Source of the DNA: RBG-16-66-20 sp036262835
GTDB lineage: Bacteria > Pseudomonadota > Gammaproteobacteria > Burkholderiales > SG8-39
Reading direction: 5' to 3'
Length of the DNA: 64,000 nt
NCBI GenBank assembly: GCA_036262835.1
Contig: DATAID010000105.1
Location: forward strand, 62,001 to 126,000
Position numbers and translations under genes: made by a program. Shown here piece by piece: positions 31,323 through 40,956 of this stretch; position 1 is the stretch's first letter, and each line of letters opens with the position of its first letter. Below the pieces are notes generated by a model. The model did no database searches, was not told where the DNA came from, and saw only the letters and a list, made by a program, of their open reading frames with translations.

Positions 31323-33107
31323 ATGAGCGCTCCGCTCGTTCCCGCACGGCTCGAATTCGCAGCGGACGGAACCCCGTATTCGGCCGCGTTCGGCGACGTC
31401 TATCACAGCGCGGCAGGTGGCGTCGCCCAGGCGCGCCACGTATTCCTCGGCGGCAACGCCCTGCCCGGACGCTGGCGCGGCAGGCGCACATTCACGATCC
31501 TCGAGACCGGATTCGGCCTCGGCCTCAACTTCCTCACGACCTTGCAGGCCTGGCGCGAGGACACCGCGCGCTGCGACCGGTTGCATTTCGTTTCCGTCGA
31601 AAAGCATCCCTTTTCCGTTGCCGATCTTTCCTCCGTTCTGGCAAAACATCCTGAACTAGAACCCCAGCCACTTCTCGACGCATGGCCGATGCTCACGCCG
31701 GGAATGCATCGCCTGGAACTTGAACAAGGCCGTGTCGTGCTCACGCTCCTCTTCGAGGACATCACGGCGATTCGCGAGCTCGGGCTTTCGGTTGACGCGT
31801 TCTACCTCGACGGCTTCGCGCCCGACCGCAATCCGGACATGTGGTCGCCCGCGCTCATGCGCGCGCTTTCGCGCCTCGCCACGCCCGGTGCGACCGCGGC
31901 CACCTGGAGCGTGGCGGCCAGCGTGCGCGCCGCGCTGGAGCGAACCGGGTTCGTCGTGGAGAAGAGAAAGGGTTTCGGCAACAAGAAGGAGATGCTCCTT
32001 GCGACGCAGGGCGGAAAAGAAAGCCCCTCAACGAAAGGACCCGAAGAAAAGTCCGCCATCGTCGTAGGCGCCGGCATTGCCGGCGCCGCGGCGAGCGAGC
32101 GGCTGACCTCGCGCGGCTGGCGCGTGACCGTGATCGAGCGCCACCCGAAGCCCGCCATGGAGGCTTCGGGCAATCCAGTGGGCATATTTCATCCGGTCGT
32201 CTCGCCAGACGACAGCGTTTTTGCCCGGATTACCCGCGCCTCATTTCTTTATCTCCTTCAAAGAGCGACAAAGCTGAGCTCGCTGCGCTGGTCCCAATGC
32301 GGTGTCGTGCAACTGCCGCGCGATGAGGACGAGCGCCGCTCGCAGTGGAAGGCGATCGACGTGCTCGCCTTTCCTCAGGATTACGTTTCCTACGACCAGG
32401 GGCTGCTGTTTCCCAAGGCAGGATGGGTATCGCCAACGAGCCTGGTGGATTGCCTCTTGAAGGGCGCAGACCTTGTTTTAGGCCGCGAAGTCGTTTCGAT
32501 CGAACAAACCGAGGGAAACTGGACCGCAAAAGACGGTGACGGAAAAGCCATCGCCTCCGCGCCGGTCATGATCCTCGCCAATTCATCCGAGGCCGCGCGC
32601 CTTGCGCCGCAGAAGGCGATTCGGCTGCGCCGGGTACGCGGGCAGATCAGCCTCATTCCGGCGATTCCAGGACTGGACAAGGTGCTCATCCGGGGCGGCT
32701 TCGCGATCCCGGGCGTGGACGGCGTCTCCGCGATCGGCGCGAGCTTCGACATCGACGACGAGGATCCCGAGGTGCGAGCCGACAGCCATGCCGGCAACCT
32801 CGAGCGGCTCGAGCAGCTGTTGCCCGGGACTTCGAAAGGTCTTGATTGCACAGCAATGCAAGGGCGCGTCGCCTTCCGCTCCGTCGTCCCCGACCGCTTG
32901 CCGGTGATCGGACCGCTCGGCCCGGACCTGTACGGCGCCTATGCCTACGGCTCGCGCGGGCTCATCTGGGCGGGCCTGGGCGGGGAATTGCTCGCGAGCC
33001 TCATTTGCGGCGAGCCCTTGCCGCTTGAAAAAAAGCTCGTCGCCGCGCTCGCTCCCGGACGCTTCGCCGCGAGGGCGGCGAGAAAAGCTACGGCCGCTCG
33101 AGCTTGA
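31323..33107 (+). CDS. mnmC: MnmC, bifunctional tRNA wobble-uridine modification protein
   Basis: Final steps of mnm5s2U34 synthesis in tRNA: FAD-dependent removal of the carboxymethyl group and SAM-dependent methylation. The N-terminal methyltransferase has ILETGFGLGLNFL near residue 58 and FYLDGFAPDRNPDMWS near 160; the C-terminal oxidoreductase begins IVVGAGIAGAAASERL near 247. At 594 residues it is somewhat shorter than the E. coli enzyme. TATACT lies six bases upstream of the ATG without a ribosome site, so the mRNA may be leaderless. It converges on the next gene with a 20-base overlap. Confidence 0.9.
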   Translation: MSAPLVPARLEFAADGTPYSAAFGDVYHSAAGGVAQARHVFLGGNALPGRWRGRRTFTILETGFGLGLNFLTTLQAWREDTARCDRLHFVSVEKHPFSVADLSSVLAKHPELEPQPLLDAWPMLTPGMHRLELEQGRVVLTLLFEDITAIRELGLSVDAFYLDGFAPDRNPDMWSPALMRALSRLATPGATAATWSVAASVRAALERTGFVVEKRKGFGNKKEMLLATQGGKESPSTKGPEEKSAIVVGAGIAGAAASERLTSRGWRVTVIERHPKPAMEASGNPVGIFHPVVSPDDSVFARITRASFLYLLQRATKLSSLRWSQCGVVQLPRDEDERRSQWKAIDVLAFPQDYVSYDQGLLFPKAGWVSPTSLVDCLLKGADLVLGREVVSIEQTEGNWTAKDGDGKAIASAPVMILANSSEAARLAPQKAIRLRRVRGQISLIPAIPGLDKVLIRGGFAIPGVDGVSAIGASFDIDDEDPEVRADSHAGNLERLEQLLPGTSKGLDCTAMQGRVAFRSVVPDRLPVIGPLGPDLYGAYAYGSRGLIWAGLGGELLASLICGEPLPLEKKLVAALAPGRFAARAARKATAARA

Positions 33108-33993
33108 TGTCGTCGTAGGAGGCGCGCTGGCCGATCGGCTCGATGTGCACGAGCAGGATTGCGTTCGGCACGAGCGAGCGCACGCGCGCCTCGATCTCCT
33201 CCGAGAGCGCATGCGCGCGCTCGACCGTCCAGTCGTCGGGCACGAGCAGGTGAAAGCTGACGAAGCGCCGGCTGCCCGACTGCCGGGTGCGCAGCGCATG
33301 GAAGTCCACCGCGTAGCGCGGCCGGTACTCGGCGAAGATCTTTTCGATCTCCTCGCGCTCGGCTTCGGGGATCGCGGCGTCCATGAGCCCGGCGAACGAG
33401 CGGCGCACCAGCATGAAGCCCGTCCACACGATGTGCGCGGCCACCGCCAGCGCGACGAGCGGGTCGAGCAGGTTCCAGCCGGTGGCCGCCGCGAGCGCGA
33501 CGCCGACGATCACGCCGGCCGAAGTCCAGACATCGGCGAGAAGGTGGTGGCCGTCGGCTTCGAGCGCGATGCTCTCCTCGCGGCGCCCGACGCGAATGAG
33601 ATGCCAGCCCGCGGCCAGGTTGAACGCAGAGGCGATCGCCGAGAGCGCGAGCCCGAGGAGCGGCGCCTCGATCGGCTGCGGCGCGGCGAGGCGCGGCAAG
33701 GCCGTCCACACGATGCCCGCCGCGGCAAGGACGATCAGCGCGCCCTCGATGCCGCTCGAGAAATACTCGGCCTTGAAATGCCCGTGCGGATGCTCGTCGT
33801 CCGGCGGCGCGGCGGCGACGCGCAGCATCGAAACCGCGAGGAGCGCCGCGGCGAGGTTGATAAGCGACTCGAGCGCATCCGACAAAAGTCCGACCGAGCC
33901 GGTGTAATACCAGGCGAGCGTCTTCAGCGAGATGGTGACGAGCGCCACCGCGACCGACAGCCAGGCGTAGCGCTCTAGCCCGCCCTTTGCCAT
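33088..33993 (-). CDS. Cation diffusion facilitator (divalent metal efflux)
   Basis: Inner-membrane proton/metal antiporter, likely for zinc, iron or cobalt. The 301-residue protein has the expected six membrane helices in the first 210 residues, with the metal-binding aspartates in GLLSDALESLIN (helix 2) and GHHLLADVWTS (helix 5), and a cytoplasmic C-terminal domain (SFHLLVPDDWTVERAHAL). The histidine/aspartate-rich HPHGHFKAEY loop may help metal capture. It follows the hydroxyacid dehydrogenase with two bases between. Confidence 0.88.
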   Translation of the reverse strand: MAKGGLERYAWLSVAVALVTISLKTLAWYYTGSVGLLSDALESLINLAAALLAVSMLRVAAAPPDDEHPHGHFKAEYFSSGIEGALIVLAAAGIVWTALPRLAAPQPIEAPLLGLALSAIASAFNLAAGWHLIRVGRREESIALEADGHHLLADVWTSAGVIVGVALAAATGWNLLDPLVALAVAAHIVWTGFMLVRRSFAGLMDAAIPEAEREEIEKIFAEYRPRYAVDFHALRTRQSGSRRFVSFHLLVPDDWTVERAHALSEEIEARVRSLVPNAILLVHIEPIGQRASYDDIKLERP

Positions 33994-33995
33994 GG

Positions 33996-35135
33996 CTAGC
34001 CGGAGCGGAGAATTTCCAGGTTGGCCTGGCGCACGTCCTTCACGCCGCAGAGCGCCATCGAGACGTCGAGCTCCTTGCGGAGGATCTCGAGGGCGAGAGA
34101 GACGCCCTCCTCGCCCAGCGCGCCGAGCGCCCAGGCGAACGCCCGCCCGATCAGGGTGCCGCGCGCGCCGAACGCCAGCGCGCGCAGCACGTCCTGCCCC
34201 GAGCGCACGCCGCCATCGAAGAGCACCTCGCAGCGGCCGGCCACCGCGTCGACCACCTCGGGCAGGGCGCGGATGGAGGACACCGTGCCGTCGAGCTGGC
34301 GCCCGCCATGGTTGGAGACGACGACCGCGTCGGCGCCGGTCGAGACGGCGATCCTCGCGTCCTCGGCGTCGAGGATGCCTTTCAGGATGAGCTTGCCGCC
34401 CCAGAGCTTCTTGACCCACTCGACGTCGCGCCAGGAGAGCGTCGGATCGAACTGTCCCGCGATCCATTGCGAGAGCGTGAGCAGGTTGTCGGCGCCCTTG
34501 ATCTGTCCTTCGAGGTTTCCAAACGAGCGGCGACGGCTCGTCATCACGTTCAACGCCCAGCCCGGCTTCCTCAGGATATCCAGAAAAGTGGCCGGCGTAA
34601 GCCGTGGCGGCACGGTCAGGCCGTTCTTCAAGTCCATGTGCCGCTGGCCCTGGATCTGCAAGTCGAGCGTCAGCACGAGCGCGGAGCATTTCGCCGCCTT
34701 GGCGCGCTCGATCAACGAGGCCGCGAAGCCGCGGTCGCGGAACACGTAGAGCTGGAACCAGAAAGGCTTCTGCACTTCGGCGGCGACGTCCTCGATCGAG
34801 CAGATCGACATGGTCGAGAGCGTGAAGGGCACGCCGAACTTCGCGGCCGCGCGCGCGCCGAGGATCTCGCCGTCGGCCCAGTTGAGGCCCGTCAGCCCGA
34901 CGGGCGCGATCGCGACCGGCATGGCGACTTCCTGGCCGACGAGCGTCGTCCTGGTCGAGCGCTTGTCCACGTTGATCGCAACGCGCTGGCGCAGGTGCAC
35001 GCCTTCCAGGTCCGCGCGGTTCGCTCGCAGCGTCTCCTCGCTGTAGGAGCCGCGCGACACGTAATCGAAGATGGCCTTGGCGACCCGCCGCTCGGCGATC
35101 CGGCGCAGGTCTTCAATGCAGGTGATGACGGGCAT
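33996..35135 (-). CDS. FMN-dependent alpha-hydroxyacid dehydrogenase (LldD-like)
   Basis: Oxidises an L-2-hydroxyacid such as lactate, mandelate or glycolate. The 379-residue protein is a full FMN TIM-barrel: PVAIAPVGLTGLNWADGE, FWFQLYVFRDRG, and the active-site block VVVSNHGGRQLDG with its proton-abstracting histidine, then LFDGGVRSGQDVLRALAFGA. The ATG at 35135 gives the family start MPVITCIEDLRRIAE; a longer frame is unlikely. It is divergent from an IclR regulator across 46 bases, which makes it a likely target. Confidence 0.87.
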   Translation of the reverse strand: MPVITCIEDLRRIAERRVAKAIFDYVSRGSYSEETLRANRADLEGVHLRQRVAINVDKRSTRTTLVGQEVAMPVAIAPVGLTGLNWADGEILGARAAAKFGVPFTLSTMSICSIEDVAAEVQKPFWFQLYVFRDRGFAASLIERAKAAKCSALVLTLDLQIQGQRHMDLKNGLTVPPRLTPATFLDILRKPGWALNVMTSRRRSFGNLEGQIKGADNLLTLSQWIAGQFDPTLSWRDVEWVKKLWGGKLILKGILDAEDARIAVSTGADAVVVSNHGGRQLDGTVSSIRALPEVVDAVAGRCEVLFDGGVRSGQDVLRALAFGARGTLIGRAFAWALGALGEEGVSLALEILRKELDVSMALCGVKDVRQANLEILRSG

Positions 35136-35151
35136 GGCGGGCCCGAGTGTT

Positions 35152-35162
35152 TCACATCGTGA
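35152..35162. promoter_or_regulatory. Small palindrome in the IclR divergent region
   Basis: TCAC-ATC-GTGA is a perfect 4-bp arm palindrome within TTTCACATCGTGAGA. TACAAT at 35165-35170 could serve as the -10 of the iclR gene, 11 bases before its ATG. Position and symmetry fit an operator for the regulator, but the site is short. Confidence 0.35.
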
Positions 35163-35181
35163 GATACAATGCCACTCCCCC

Positions 35182-35982
35182 ATGGCGGCGCGCAGCGATC
35201 AGAAGAACGAGCGCAAGAATCCCATCCAGGTCATTGCCCGGATGATGAAGCTGCTCGACGTCCTCGCGGAGCATCCCGAGCCGCTGGGACTCAAGCAGGT
35301 TGCCCAGTACACGGGGCTGCATCCCTCCACCGCGCACCGGATTCTCTCGGCGATGGCGGGCGATCGCCTCGTCGATCGCATCGAACCGGGCAGCTACCGG
35401 CTGGGCATGCGGCTCCTCGAGCTCGGCAACCTCGTCAAGTCGCGCATCAACGTGCGCGAGATGGCGCTGCCGGTGATGCGCGAGCTGCATGCGCAGATCG
35501 GCGAGACGGTCAACCTCTCGGTGCGCCACGACGACGAGATCGTCTACGTGGAGCGCACCTCCTCGGGTCGCTCGGCGATGCGCGTGGTGCACGTGATCGG
35601 CACGCGCGCGGCGCTTCACATCACCGCGGCGGGCAAGCTTTTCCTGCTCGAGGAAGGCTTCCCGCGCCTGCGCGAGTACGCCAAGCGCACCGGCCTCACC
35701 GGGCACACCAAGAACACGCTCACGAGCCTGCCGCTCCTTGAGCGCGAGCTTGGCCGCATCCAGACCCAAGGCTTCGCGACCGACGCCGAGGAAGCGGAGC
35801 TCGGCGTGCGCTGCGTCGCCGCCCCGGTAAGGGATGACGCAGGCCACCTCGTCGCCGCGCTCTCGATCTCCTCGCCCGCCGACCGCATGAAGGCGACCTG
35901 GGGACCGCTCGTCAAGGAATCGGCCGAGCGAATCTCGCACGCCATCGGCTATCGCAAGGAAGGCGTCCGGCTCGGGGCTTAG
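35182..35982 (+). CDS. IclR-family transcriptional regulator
   Basis: 266 residues. The N-terminal winged helix-turn-helix (about residues 15-75) includes LKQVAQYTGLHPSTAHRIL, and the IclR effector domain follows with NLSVRHDDEIVYVER and ALHITAAGKLFL. The ATG at 35182 was chosen over upstream in-frame codons that lie in the divergent promoter region. It probably controls itself and the hydroxyacid dehydrogenase and cation-efflux genes on the other strand; the effector is presumably a hydroxy- or keto-acid. Confidence 0.88.
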   Translation: MAARSDQKNERKNPIQVIARMMKLLDVLAEHPEPLGLKQVAQYTGLHPSTAHRILSAMAGDRLVDRIEPGSYRLGMRLLELGNLVKSRINVREMALPVMRELHAQIGETVNLSVRHDDEIVYVERTSSGRSAMRVVHVIGTRAALHITAAGKLFLLEEGFPRLREYAKRTGLTGHTKNTLTSLPLLERELGRIQTQGFATDAEEAELGVRCVAAPVRDDAGHLVAALSISSPADRMKATWGPLVKESAERISHAIGYRKEGVRLGA

Positions 35983-35989
35983 CAAATCC

Positions 35990-36973
35990 CTAGGCGGCGA
36001 GGAGCCCGTGCAGCGAAAACAGCCCGCGGCGGTCGAGCCACACCTTCGCGCCTCGAAATCCGGCGCGCCCGGCAAGCGCCTGAAACTCCGGCGCCGAATA
36101 CTTGCAGGAATTCTCGCTGTGAATGGATTCGCCCGCGTCGAACGCGAATCGGTGGCGGCCAAGCTTGACGCGCTGGGCTTTCAGCGACACGAGGTGCATC
36201 TCGATGCGGCCGAGCGGCGCGTTGTAGAACGCGTAGTGCCGAAAGGCGCGCAGGTCGAAGTCAGCGCCGAGCTCGCGGTTGATTCGCGCGAGCAAGTTCA
36301 GGTTGAACTGGGCGGTCACGCCGCGCGCGTCGTTGTAGGCGGCGTGGAGCACGTTGGCGTCCTTCTTCAGGTCGACGCCGACGAGCATGGCGCCGCCCGC
36401 GCCGACCTGCGCGCGCGTCATGCGCAAAAACGCGTGCGCCTCGCCCGGCGTGAGGTTGCCGATCGTCGAGCCGGGAAAGTAGACCACGCGCCGGCCGGCG
36501 CGCCCCGGCACCGGAATCTTGAGCGGCTGCGAGAAGTCGCCATGCACCGCGCGAATGTCGAGCCAGGGGAACTCGCGCTCCAGGCGCGCGGCCGCGCCGC
36601 GCAGCGCATCCTGGGAAATGTCGACCGGAACGTACACCGCCGGCCGCACCGCGCGGATGAGGAGCCGCGACTTCAGGCTCTCGCCGCTGCCATACTCGAT
36701 CAGGATGCTGCCGCGCCCCGCGAAGCGGCCGATGGCGGCGATGTGCGCGCGCGTGAGCGCAAGCTCGCTCCGCGTCGGGTAATACTCCGGCAGGCGGCAG
36801 ATCGCCTCGAAGAGGCGGCTGCCTTTTGCGTCGTAGAAGTATTTCGGCGGCAGCGCCTTCTGGCGCTGCGAGAGGCCGGCGATGACGTCCTCGCGAAAGC
36901 TGTCCGCGGGAACGACCGACTGAAGGATCTTCCTTAGAGGTGCTTGCTGCCGATGGCGGTCGTTTCGAGCCAC
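35990..36973 (-). CDS. egtD: L-histidine N-alpha-methyltransferase EgtD
   Basis: Makes hercynine from histidine with three SAM, the first step of ergothioneine synthesis. The 327-residue protein has LPPKYFYDAKGSRLFEAICR, LPEYYPTRSELAL, IEYGSGESLKSRLLI (SAM loop) and FPGSTIGNLTPGEA, all EgtD hallmarks. The GTG at 36973 is the only plausible start and lies 40 bases inside the preceding peptidase gene. No egtB or other ergothioneine gene is in the window, so the pathway must be completed elsewhere or the product stays hercynine. Confidence 0.88.
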   Translation of the reverse strand: MARNDRHRQQAPLRKILQSVVPADSFREDVIAGLSQRQKALPPKYFYDAKGSRLFEAICRLPEYYPTRSELALTRAHIAAIGRFAGRGSILIEYGSGESLKSRLLIRAVRPAVYVPVDISQDALRGAAARLEREFPWLDIRAVHGDFSQPLKIPVPGRAGRRVVYFPGSTIGNLTPGEAHAFLRMTRAQVGAGGAMLVGVDLKKDANVLHAAYNDARGVTAQFNLNLLARINRELGADFDLRAFRHYAFYNAPLGRIEMHLVSLKAQRVKLGRHRFAFDAGESIHSENSCKYSAPEFQALAGRAGFRGAKVWLDRRGLFSLHGLLAA

Positions 36974-37797
36974 TTGCGGATGCGGTTGGCGTCTCCGATC
37001 CGCGATAGCCTACCCCAGGAGTCGAGCAGGATGACGTTCAGCTCGCGCGAGGCCATGCGCACCCGCATGACCAGGCACCTTCCCGCCTCCGAGATATAGC
37101 CGGTTTTCGACAGGCCGATGTCCCATTGTCCGGCGCGCACCAGGCCATTGGTGTTGTGAAAGCCGATCGCGCGGCCGCCAAACGAGTGCACCGTCGCGCT
37201 CGAGGTGGTCGAGTATTCGCGGATGAGCGGATACTCGTGCGCCTTCTCGACCAGCCGCGCCAGGTCGCGCGCGCTCGAGACGTTGGCCGCATCGAGCCCG
37301 GTCGGATCGACGAAGCGCGTGTCCTGCATGCCGAGCTCGCGCGCTTTGGCGTTCATCGCCTGCACGAACACCTCGGTGCCGCCCGGATAAGTGCGCGCGA
37401 GCGCCGCCGCGGCGCGATTTTCCGATGACATGAGCGCGAGCAGCATCATTTCGTTTCTGGTCAGCGCGGTGCCCGCGCGCAGGCGCGAGCGCGTGCCCTT
37501 CAGCTGGTCGTAGTCGTCGCCGCTGACGACGACGCGCTGTTGCATATCGAGTTTCGCGTCGAGCACCACGATCGCGGTCATCAGCTTCGTGATCGAAGCG
37601 ATCGGCACGACCGCGCTCGGATTCTTCGCGTAGAGCGTCTCGCCGCTCGCGGCGTCCTGCACCAGCACGCTCGCCGAGCGCAGATGCGGATCGGCCGCGC
37701 GCGCGAAGCCGATCGAGAGCCCGAGAACCGCGGCGAGCGCGAGGCCCGCGACGATCTTCTCAAGGCTATGCAGACTGCGTTCTTCCCTCTCCTTCAT
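36934..37797 (-). CDS. pbpG: D-alanyl-D-alanine endopeptidase (PbpG/PBP7 type)
   Basis: Low-molecular-weight penicillin-binding protein that cleaves crosslinks in the periplasm. The 287-residue product has a signal peptide (hydrophobic about residues 13-33, ending ARA) and the serine-enzyme motifs SITK with the active serine, SSEN and SKTG in order. The ATG at 37797 starts the signal peptide. The C-terminus overlaps the egtD start by 40 bases. Together the two genes probably form a short operon. Confidence 0.88.
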   Translation of the reverse strand: MKEREERSLHSLEKIVAGLALAAVLGLSIGFARAADPHLRSASVLVQDAASGETLYAKNPSAVVPIASITKLMTAIVVLDAKLDMQQRVVVSGDDYDQLKGTRSRLRAGTALTRNEMMLLALMSSENRAAAALARTYPGGTEVFVQAMNAKARELGMQDTRFVDPTGLDAANVSSARDLARLVEKAHEYPLIREYSTTSSATVHSFGGRAIGFHNTNGLVRAGQWDIGLSKTGYISEAGRCLVMRVRMASRELNVILLDSWGRLSRIGDANRIRKWLETTAIGSKHL

Positions 37798-37896
37798 GTC
37801 ACCGTTTCCGCGACAACAAGAGTGCGCGAGTGTAGCCCAGTCAATTTCCAAAAATCAAGCAAAATTAGGGGCCTAGTGGTATTACTTCACGTCCAT

Positions 37897-39720
37897 TCAA
37901 GCCGCCTTGACCTGCTCCAGGACCGCTTCGGCCTGGGCTTCCTGCTTCTGTAGTGCCCACATCCGGGCGTATTCCCCCCCCGCCGCCAGCAGCTCCTGGT
38001 GGGTGCCGCGCTCGACGATCCGGCCCTGGTTCATGACGAGAATCTGATCGGCATCCATGACCGTGGAGAGCCGGTGCGCAATGACGAGCGTGGTGCGGCC
38101 CACGGAGATGCGCTCGAGCTCGGTCTGGATGGCTTTTTCCGATTTGGAATCAAGGGCCGACGTCGCCTCGTCGAAGATGAGAATGCGAGGGTTCTTGAGC
38201 ACGGCGCGGGCGATCGCCACGCGCTGCTTCTCGCCACCGGAAAGCTTGAGTCCTCGCTCGCCCACCATGGAATCGTATCGAGCAGGCAGCGACACGATGA
38301 AGTCGTGAATATGAGCCGCCCGGGCTGCTTCCTCTACATCGGCGACTGTCGCCTGCGGGCGACCGTACTGGATGTTGTAGAGGATGGTGTCGTTGAAGAG
38401 GACGGTGTCCTGCGGAACGATGCCGATGGCGCCGCGGAGACTCGTTTGCTTCAGCCCTTTGATGTCTTTTCCGTTGATGCAGATGCTCCCGGAAGAAACG
38501 TCATAGAAGCGGTAAAGGAGCCGCGCCAGCGTGGATTTTCCGGAGCCCGAGTGGCCGACGACGGCGACGCGCTTGCCGGCCGGAATCGCGAAGCTGACGT
38601 CGGAAAGGATTTTTCTTTCCTTCTCGTAGGAGAAGTCGACGTGCGCGAACTCGACCTCCGCCGGCCCCTCGGGCAGCTCGGTTGCGCCCGGCGAGTCCTG
38701 GATCTCGCGGTGCTCGGTGAGCAGGCGAAACATCCGGTCCATGTCGAGGAGCGACTGCTTGATCTCGCGGTAGACCATGCCCAGGAAATTGAGCGGGATG
38801 TAGAGCTGGATGAGGAGCGAGTTGACGAGGACCAGGTCGCCGAGCGTGAACCTGCCCGCGGCCACCCCCTCCGCGGCGAGATACATGAGGCCGGTCACCG
38901 CGGCCGCGATGATGAGGCTCTGTCCGATGTTGAGCAGCCCGAGCGAGGCTTCCTGCTGCACGGCGGCCGACTCGTACTTCTGCAGGTTCTCGTCGTAGCG
39001 GCGCGCCTCGAACTCCTCATTGCCGAAATACTTCACCGTCTCGTAGTTGAGCAGGCTGTCGATCGCGCGCGTGTTCGCTTTCGAATCGAGCTCGTTCGCG
39101 CGCCGGCGGATCTCCATGCGCCATTCGGTGACCGCGACGGTGAAGCCGATGTAGACGACGACCGCGCCGAAGGTGGTCGCGGCGAAGCGCCAGTCGAATT
39201 TGGCGAGAAGGACGGCGGCGACCAGCCCGAATTCGAGGATGACCGGAATGATCGAGAAAAGAAGGTAGGAAAGGAGCGTCGAGATGCCGCGCGTGCCCCG
39301 CTCGATGTCGCGCGTCACCCCGCCCGTCTGGCGCTCGAGGTGAAAGCGCATCGACAGGCCGTGCAGGTGGCGGAACACGCCGAGCGCGACGCGCCGGATC
39401 GCGCGCTGCGTGACGCGCACGAAGACGACGTCGCGCAGCTCGGCGAAGAACGTGGTCGAGAAACGCAGGAACCCGTAGGCGACCAGCAGCGCCACGGGCA
39501 CCGCGACGATCTGCAGCTTGGGATCCAGGTCGTCGACGATGTGCTTGAGCACGAGCGGCACGAGCACGTTCGCCACCTTGGCCGCGGTAAGCAGCACGAG
39601 TGCGATCACGACCCGCCCGCGGTATTCCCAAAGGTAAGGCAGCAGCACGCCGACGGCGCGCCACTCGTTGCCCCGCAGCTTCTGGGTGGGTGCCGAGCTG
39701 TGATGTCCGTGCGCGGCCAT
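37897..39720 (-). CDS. ABC exporter of the Atm1/HMT1 type (fused permease and ATPase)
   Basis: 607 residues: six membrane helices in the first 330, then a nucleotide-binding domain with Walker A GHSGSGKST, signature LSGGEKQR and Walker B LIFDEATSALD. HGHHSS near the N-terminus and the block LNYETVKYFGNEEFE are typical of the ABCB7/Atm1 group, whose members export glutathione-linked or persulfide compounds tied to iron-sulfur or heavy-metal stress. It works as a homodimer. A 99-base space separates it from pbpG downstream. Confidence 0.87.
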   Translation of the reverse strand: MAAHGHHSSAPTQKLRGNEWRAVGVLLPYLWEYRGRVVIALVLLTAAKVANVLVPLVLKHIVDDLDPKLQIVAVPVALLVAYGFLRFSTTFFAELRDVVFVRVTQRAIRRVALGVFRHLHGLSMRFHLERQTGGVTRDIERGTRGISTLLSYLLFSIIPVILEFGLVAAVLLAKFDWRFAATTFGAVVVYIGFTVAVTEWRMEIRRRANELDSKANTRAIDSLLNYETVKYFGNEEFEARRYDENLQKYESAAVQQEASLGLLNIGQSLIIAAAVTGLMYLAAEGVAAGRFTLGDLVLVNSLLIQLYIPLNFLGMVYREIKQSLLDMDRMFRLLTEHREIQDSPGATELPEGPAEVEFAHVDFSYEKERKILSDVSFAIPAGKRVAVVGHSGSGKSTLARLLYRFYDVSSGSICINGKDIKGLKQTSLRGAIGIVPQDTVLFNDTILYNIQYGRPQATVADVEEAARAAHIHDFIVSLPARYDSMVGERGLKLSGGEKQRVAIARAVLKNPRILIFDEATSALDSKSEKAIQTELERISVGRTTLVIAHRLSTVMDADQILVMNQGRIVERGTHQELLAAGGEYARMWALQKQEAQAEAVLEQVKAA

Positions 39721-39786
39721 GGGAGGGACGGATTCTAACCGTCGCTCGCCGCCGCAAGCCGCGCGCTCCGAGGGGTTTTCGGGCGT

Positions 39787-40818
39787 TCAGCCAGCCGCGG
39801 CGGGCGCAGCGCGCAGCGTCAAGCGCGAGCGCAGGTACTTCATGACGGGACGCTCGAACAGCCGGTAGGAGACCAAAGCCATGGCCATCGATCCAACCAG
39901 GCAAGCGGTCGCAGCGAGCGACGATTCCACCGTCAGCACATCGAAGGGACCCGTCAGCTTTTCGATCGCCTTAAGAAGATAGGGATGCAAGAGATAAAGC
40001 GAATAGCTCGCATCACCGAGCGCGATGACGAAGACCGGGAACGCGACTCTCGTCTCAAGGCAGAGAATCGCGCCGAGCATCAGCCCGGCCGGCGCGCCCC
40101 ACAGCAAAAAGCGGTTCGGCGAGCCATCCACGGAAAATCCGACGAGAGCGCTGGCGGCGCCGAGCGCCGCGGCGAGCGGGACGATCAGCGGGCCGCGGGT
40201 CCACGCCCGCCGCCATTTGCGCCATGCCGAGTAAAGGAGGATCCCCAGCACGAACTCGAGCAGCATCGGATCGGTGTAGAACCGCCACGCGACGGAATCG
40301 ATGTCGGCCGCCTTGCCGGCGACGACGGCCACGCACAGCAATCCGGCGCACACGACGGGAGCGGGCGCCGCACGGACCGCCAGCGCGATGGAGAAGACGA
40401 CGTAAAAGAACATTTCATAGTTCAGCGTCCAGCCCAGGAAAAGCACGGGATACACCCGGCCACTTTCCTTCTCGTAGGGAATGAAGAAGAGCGACTTGAG
40501 AAGTCCCGTCAGCGAGTCGGAGGTGGTGTGCAAGAGGCTCGGTGCCGCAAGCGCCAGCAGGAAGACGAAAATCGTGCCCAGCCAGTAGAGCGGCACGATG
40601 CGGATCAGCCGCTTGCGGAAGAACTGCCGCCTATCGGCAGCGGTGACGTGACAGATGATGAAACCGCTCAGCACGAAAAACAGGTCGACCCCGAACGCAC
40701 CGCGCCCAATGAAATCGATGTGATAGAGGACCACGGACAGCGCGGCAAGCGCGCGCAGCGCTTGCAGCGACTCCAACGTCGCAGGCGCGGCCGCTTCAAC
40801 CGGGGCGGTCGAATTCAT
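39787..40818 (-). CDS. Acyltransferase 3 family membrane protein
   Basis: 343 residues with about ten membrane segments. The N-terminal block ALRALAALSVVLYHIDFIG holds the conserved histidine, and GVDLFFVLSGFIICHVT and RRFFRKRLIRIVPLYWLG-like sequence follow. Such proteins acylate surface sugars, lipids or antibiotics with an acetyl or succinyl group. No polysaccharide genes are adjacent, although opgGH lies 22 kb away, so the acceptor is unknown. The ATG at 40818 is preferred over a longer frame that runs into the fatty-acid operon's operator. Confidence 0.82.
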   Translation of the reverse strand: MNSTAPVEAAAPATLESLQALRALAALSVVLYHIDFIGRGAFGVDLFFVLSGFIICHVTAADRRQFFRKRLIRIVPLYWLGTIFVFLLALAAPSLLHTTSDSLTGLLKSLFFIPYEKESGRVYPVLFLGWTLNYEMFFYVVFSIALAVRAAPAPVVCAGLLCVAVVAGKAADIDSVAWRFYTDPMLLEFVLGILLYSAWRKWRRAWTRGPLIVPLAAALGAASALVGFSVDGSPNRFLLWGAPAGLMLGAILCLETRVAFPVFVIALGDASYSLYLLHPYLLKAIEKLTGPFDVLTVESSLAATACLVGSMAMALVSYRLFERPVMKYLRSRLTLRAAPAAAG

Positions 40819-40956
40819 CTCGTCCTGGGCCGGGGAGCGCAAGTTTGGCGTAGCGTCCTGTCGCCGTAGAGGTGCCGGATGGCGCGGGTGCAAAAAGCGA
40901 CAGGCTGGAAATCGCTCGCGCCCGTCCGCTTGACTCGTAGCGTCTCGACGTTTAAC

